The notes under the pieces were generated by a model. The model searched no databases. It worked only from the letters and a program-made list of their open reading frames with translations, and was not told where the DNA came from. Of a DNA stretch of 16,351 nt, positions 14,008 to 16,351 are shown piece by piece. The stretch's first letter is position 1. Every line of letters begins with the position of its first letter. The stretch is from Acidothermales bacterium (GTDB lineage: Bacteria > Actinomycetota > Actinomycetes > Streptosporangiales > WHST01), in assembly GCA_017354575.1 (NCBI GenBank), contig JAFMQP010000034.1:1-16351 (forward strand), written 5' to 3'. Position numbers and translations under genes: made by a program.

Positions 14008-14021
14008 CATATTGCAGTATG
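14008..14021. promoter_or_regulatory. AT-rich palindrome upstream of the transporter genes, operator candidate
   Basis: CATATTGCAGTATG is a 14-bp palindrome with one mismatched pair, flanked by GTGT (14000-14003) and ACAC (14027-14030), which pair as a second outer dyad. It sits 39 bases upstream of the permease ATG in the only clearly AT-rich patch of the neighbourhood. On the minus strand TTCACG and TAATAC flank it like a weak promoter, but with 14 rather than about 17 bases between them. Such a site suits a dimeric repressor of the GntR, TetR or MarR kind; no regulator gene is in the window. Confidence 0.4.
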
Positions 14022-14066
14022 CGTGAACACCGGCGAGGCGTCGACAGACATCGCCGGTCTCGGCCT

Positions 14067-14945
14067 TCAGCCCTCGGTCAGGATCGGGTTGCCGACCAGG
14101 ACTTCCTTACGGCGCCAGTCACGGAGGTTGCCGGGCTTGGTGCGCCACAGCGGCTCGCCGGGAGTCGTGCGGTCGTGCTCCTGACGCAGCCAGCGCACCC
14201 GTTCGATGTCCAGCTCCGCGCAGTGAACACCTTCGTCGTGCTCCTCGAGGAGTACCTCTTCTGGGCTGCTGATGATGGTCAGCGCCTTGCCACCCTCAGC
14301 GGTCACGTTCGAGCACACGGCCGTGCAGGCGAGGTTCTCGATCGCGCGCGCCCAGGCGAGAGTTCGCCACGTCTCGTACAGCGCTCCGCCGTACCCACTG
14401 GTGTCCCGCACGGGTGAGATCAGGCCCGCCGGCAGCAGGATGATCTCGGCGCCCTTGAGCGCGAGGATGCGCGCGAGTTCCGGCGCATACACCTCGCTGC
14501 ACATCAGCAGGCCGACGCGACCGAACTCGGTGTCGAACACGGGCAGCTCGTCGGCCGGTGTCCAGTCGAAGTCCCAGTATTCGCCGCCCAGGTAGATCCA
14601 GGGAGCGTGCGACGGCGTGGTCCGTCGGTAGCGCCCGACCTCCTCGCCGTCCGGCGCGAGCAGGATCAGCGTGTTGTAGCACCGGCTGACGTCGCCGTCG
14701 ATCGGCTCGGTGAATCCACCGACAACGTAGATTCCGTTGGCACGCGCCATTTCCTGGAGCTCCCGCACCGGCGTACGGGTGACCGGCGACCGCCACTCGC
14801 CGGGGTACGACTCGGGGAGACAGACCAGCCCGGCGCCCTGTCGCGCGGCTTCGGCCACGTACGCCGCTGCGTTGGCCACGTTGGCGTCGTACGCGCCGTC
14901 TCCGAACCGGGTCAGGGGGTTGACCATTGCGATTCGTACGGTCAT
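14067..14945 (-). CDS. Nitrilase-superfamily amidohydrolase with altered catalytic lysine
   Basis: A 292-residue carbon-nitrogen hydrolase; relatives hydrolyse nitriles, amides or carbamoyl compounds through a Glu-Lys-Cys triad. The first block is intact, LVCLPESYPGEW (40-51) with Glu45, and the nucleophile block GLLMCSEVYAPELAR (145-159) has Cys149. The second block, normally YRKxH, reads YRRTTPSH (106-113), so the lysine position is Arg108 (CGG, 14622-14624). NTLILLAPDGEEVGRY just before fixes the alignment. Either an arginine serves, or the protein has changed or lost the usual activity. The ATG at 14945 has AGAAGG upstream. It follows the cyclase gene by 39 bases and the transporter follows it after 98 bases. 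An amidase next to a NitT/TauT-type importer suggests an imported amide, ureide or nitrile, but this is inference. Confidence 0.9.
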   Translation of the reverse strand: MTVRIAMVNPLTRFGDGAYDANVANAAAYVAEAARQGAGLVCLPESYPGEWRSPVTRTPVRELQEMARANGIYVVGGFTEPIDGDVSRCYNTLILLAPDGEEVGRYRRTTPSHAPWIYLGGEYWDFDWTPADELPVFDTEFGRVGLLMCSEVYAPELARILALKGAEIILLPAGLISPVRDTSGYGGALYETWRTLAWARAIENLACTAVCSNVTAEGGKALTIISSPEEVLLEEHDEGVHCAELDIERVRWLRQEHDRTTPGEPLWRTKPGNLRDWRRKEVLVGNPILTEG

Positions 14946-14984
14946 CTTCGACCTTCTTTCCAGCGGCTGTCGTCGCGGCGCCGC

Positions 14985-15986
14985 CTACTTGATCGCGACG
15001 GGGTTCAACGGGGACCCGACCGCATGGGTGAAGGGGAGTGGTGGTCCACAGAACATGAACTCGTGCACGCCGTCCGCCGCGCAGTCGTCGGCGAGCGGCT
15101 CCAGGTCGTAGATCTCGCCGACCCACAACCCGAGGTGGACGATGAAGACGATGTGCAATGGCTGGAACACGTCCGGCGTCTCGTTCGGGAGCACCTCCAT
15201 GCCCCACGTGTCGGTCGCGACCGCTGCGATCTCGTGCTCGGCGACCCAGTCGATGCTGGCGAGTCCCAGGCCGGGCGCCGGACCTCCCGCGTAGTCACCC
15301 CACGTTCCCTCGTCCCGCACCCGCGCCATGACACCGGTGCGGACGAAGACGAAGTCACCACGACGCACGCTGACACCGGCCTGCTTTGCCGCGCGGTCGA
15401 GGTCGTCCGCACCGATCGGCGTCCCGGGCTCCAGCCACGGCACGCCCATGCTGCGCGGCACGTCCAGCAGGACGCCACGACCTACCATGCCGCCGGCGGC
15501 GTTGGAGACCCCGTTCTTCAGGGCTCCCTTGCTGCTGACCACATCCGCGCTGTACCCGTTGTAGATCTTGTCGTCGTAGACGACGTGAGCGAGCGAGTCC
15601 CACTGCGTGCCGCACTGGAGCGGCATGATGACCATGTCGTCGGTGCCGCGGAAGTGCCTGTCGACGCCGCCGTAGAAGTCGCGAACGGACGTCCCGGCAA
15701 GGGCGTCGGCTCCGTCGCGGGTCATCAGGTGGATGGGGTTGTACCGGTTGAACGTGCCGCGTTGCGGCCCGTTCTCGTCGAAGGGCAAAGCCATCGAGAT
15801 GACCTTGCCGGACCGGACCAACCGCGCGGCGGCGGCGACGTCTTCGGCGGTGACGTGGTTGAGGGTGCCGCGTTCGTCGTCGTCGCCCCAACGTCCCCAG
15901 TTGGAGTGTCGCTCGCAGAACTCCCGTACCGTCTCGATGGTCGGGGCGTTCCCGGACTCTCGTGTGGCGGTGGACGTTCGGTTCAT
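14985..15986 (-). CDS. Cyclase-family (kynurenine formamidase-like) metal hydrolase
   Basis: A 333-residue member of the cyclase superfamily, whose members hydrolyse N-formyl, lactone, cyclic amide or related bonds with one or two metal ions. The N-terminal WGDDDERGTLNHV (33-45), PLQCGTQWDSLAHVVYDDKIYNGY (122-145), GVLLDVPRS (171-179) and the long C-terminal region ending near PLPFTHAVGSPLNPVAIK fit the longer bacterial/fungal branch. The canonical HGTHxDxPxH reads CGTQWDSLAH at 125-134: Asp130 and His134 are kept but two histidine ligands are Cys and Gln. A TQWD form is common in this branch, so it is probably a subfamily trait, yet metal binding must differ. The ATG at 15986 has GGGAG six bases upstream, and the M24 gene ends 17 bases before it. 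Likely opens a ring or cleaves an amide of the pathway substrate; unproven. Confidence 0.9.
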   Translation of the reverse strand: MNRTSTATRESGNAPTIETVREFCERHSNWGRWGDDDERGTLNHVTAEDVAAAARLVRSGKVISMALPFDENGPQRGTFNRYNPIHLMTRDGADALAGTSVRDFYGGVDRHFRGTDDMVIMPLQCGTQWDSLAHVVYDDKIYNGYSADVVSSKGALKNGVSNAAGGMVGRGVLLDVPRSMGVPWLEPGTPIGADDLDRAAKQAGVSVRRGDFVFVRTGVMARVRDEGTWGDYAGGPAPGLGLASIDWVAEHEIAAVATDTWGMEVLPNETPDVFQPLHIVFIVHLGLWVGEIYDLEPLADDCAADGVHEFMFCGPPLPFTHAVGSPLNPVAIK

Positions 15987-16003
15987 CCGCGGCTCCCGTC
16001 AGA

Positions 16004-16351
16004 TCACAGTCGCAACTCGTCGCAGAAAGCGGTCCTGGACAATACATGTGGCTCGTCCTCGGTGATGAGCACCATCTCCTCGAGACGGACGCCACCTCCG
16101 CCACGGACGCCTTCGACCCAGATGAGCGGCTCGACGGCGAAGACCATGCCCGGCTGGAACTCGTAGACGGGTGCGCCCGGCAGCGTCTCGCCGATGTAGG
16201 GCGGCTCGTTCGCGCCGATGCCGACGCCGTGGCCGATGAACAGTGAGAGGAAACGTCCGCCCAGGCCGTACCGCTCAGCGCTGCCGAGGATCGCCTTCGC
16301 CGCGTCCTCGTTGGTGTGGCCGGGACGCATCTGCTCGATGCCCGCCGCGAG
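16004..16351 (-). CDS. M24 metallopeptidase (Xaa-Pro aminopeptidase/creatinase-like), N-terminus outside window
   Basis: Only the C-terminal 115 codons are present. They contain the second half of the pita-bread fold: AAGIEQMRPGHTNEDA, the GHGVGIGANEPPYIGE segment with the active-site/metal His (codon 16229-16231), QPGMVFAVEPLIW with the first glutamate ligand, and GGVRLEEMVLIT with the second. The two aspartate ligands would lie upstream, beyond the window. The family includes Xaa-Pro peptidases and small-molecule amidinohydrolases such as creatinase and ectoine hydrolase; several such genes occur in catabolic clusters with amide-type substrates, which fits here. The stop lies 17 bases before the cyclase ATG, so both are probably co-transcribed. 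Family is clear from the metal motifs; the exact substrate is not. Confidence 0.9.
   Translation of the reverse strand, partial: LAAGIEQMRPGHTNEDAAKAILGSAERYGLGGRFLSLFIGHGVGIGANEPPYIGETLPGAPVYEFQPGMVFAVEPLIWVEGVRGGGGVRLEEMVLITEDEPHVLSRTAFCDELRL

Noticed and set aside
14607..16166. 519-codon plus-strand open frame over the nitrilase, cyclase and M24 genes
   Set aside because: It spans three well-supported minus-strand genes and has shadow-type composition.

Overview
The window is GC-rich chromosomal DNA with strongly G/C-biased third codon positions, frequent GTG starts, GAGG/GGAGG-type ribosome sites and lipoprotein signals followed by Gly/Ser linkers. This points to a high-GC actinomycete; the assignment is an inference from style and gene content, not from a marker gene. 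All fifteen convincing genes lie on the minus strand, so the cluster reads from right to left. No RNA gene, CRISPR array, transposase or regulator gene was found. Both ends cut through genes.

In transcription order: (a) 16351-14067 holds a truncated M24 metallopeptidase, a cyclase-family (kynurenine-formamidase-like) hydrolase and a nitrilase-superfamily amidohydrolase. (b) 13968-9001 holds a NitT/TauT-type ABC importer: permease, ATPase and two closely related lipoprotein substrate-binding proteins, with a zinc alcohol dehydrogenase between the two binding proteins. (c) 8981-4819 holds three serine hydrolases in a row: two FrsA/dihydroxypseudooxynicotine-hydrolase-like proteins and one CocE/NonD-type esterase/amidase. 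(d) 4712-1 holds two MaoC-like half-hydratases, a CitE-like CoA-ester lyase, a Gfo/Idh/MocA dehydrogenase, a family III CoA transferase and a truncated isocitrate lyase/PEP mutase-family protein.

Genes are packed at gaps of 17-106 bp, and five junctions overlap by exactly four bases (ATGA or GTGA), so the cluster is probably one or a few translationally coupled operons. A likely reading is a complete import-and-degradation pathway for an unidentified small, probably nitrogen-containing (amide or heterocyclic) compound. The ABC importer takes it up, the amidohydrolase, cyclase and alpha/beta hydrolases open or trim it, and the two dehydrogenases oxidise intermediates. A short-chain (di)acid is then activated to its CoA ester, hydrated and cleaved to central metabolites. 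The last module has the same logic as itaconate/mesaconate dissimilation (CoA transferase, MaoC hydratase, CitE-like lyase). The substrate cannot be read from the sequence.

Points deserving a second look are the duplicated binding-protein genes with a perfect 91-bp repeat, active-site substitutions in three enzymes (nitrilase Lys to Arg, cyclase HGTH to CGTQ, PEP-mutase Asp to Gly), two dyad-symmetric intergenic sites, and a possible 29-codon ORF upstream of the hydratase genes.
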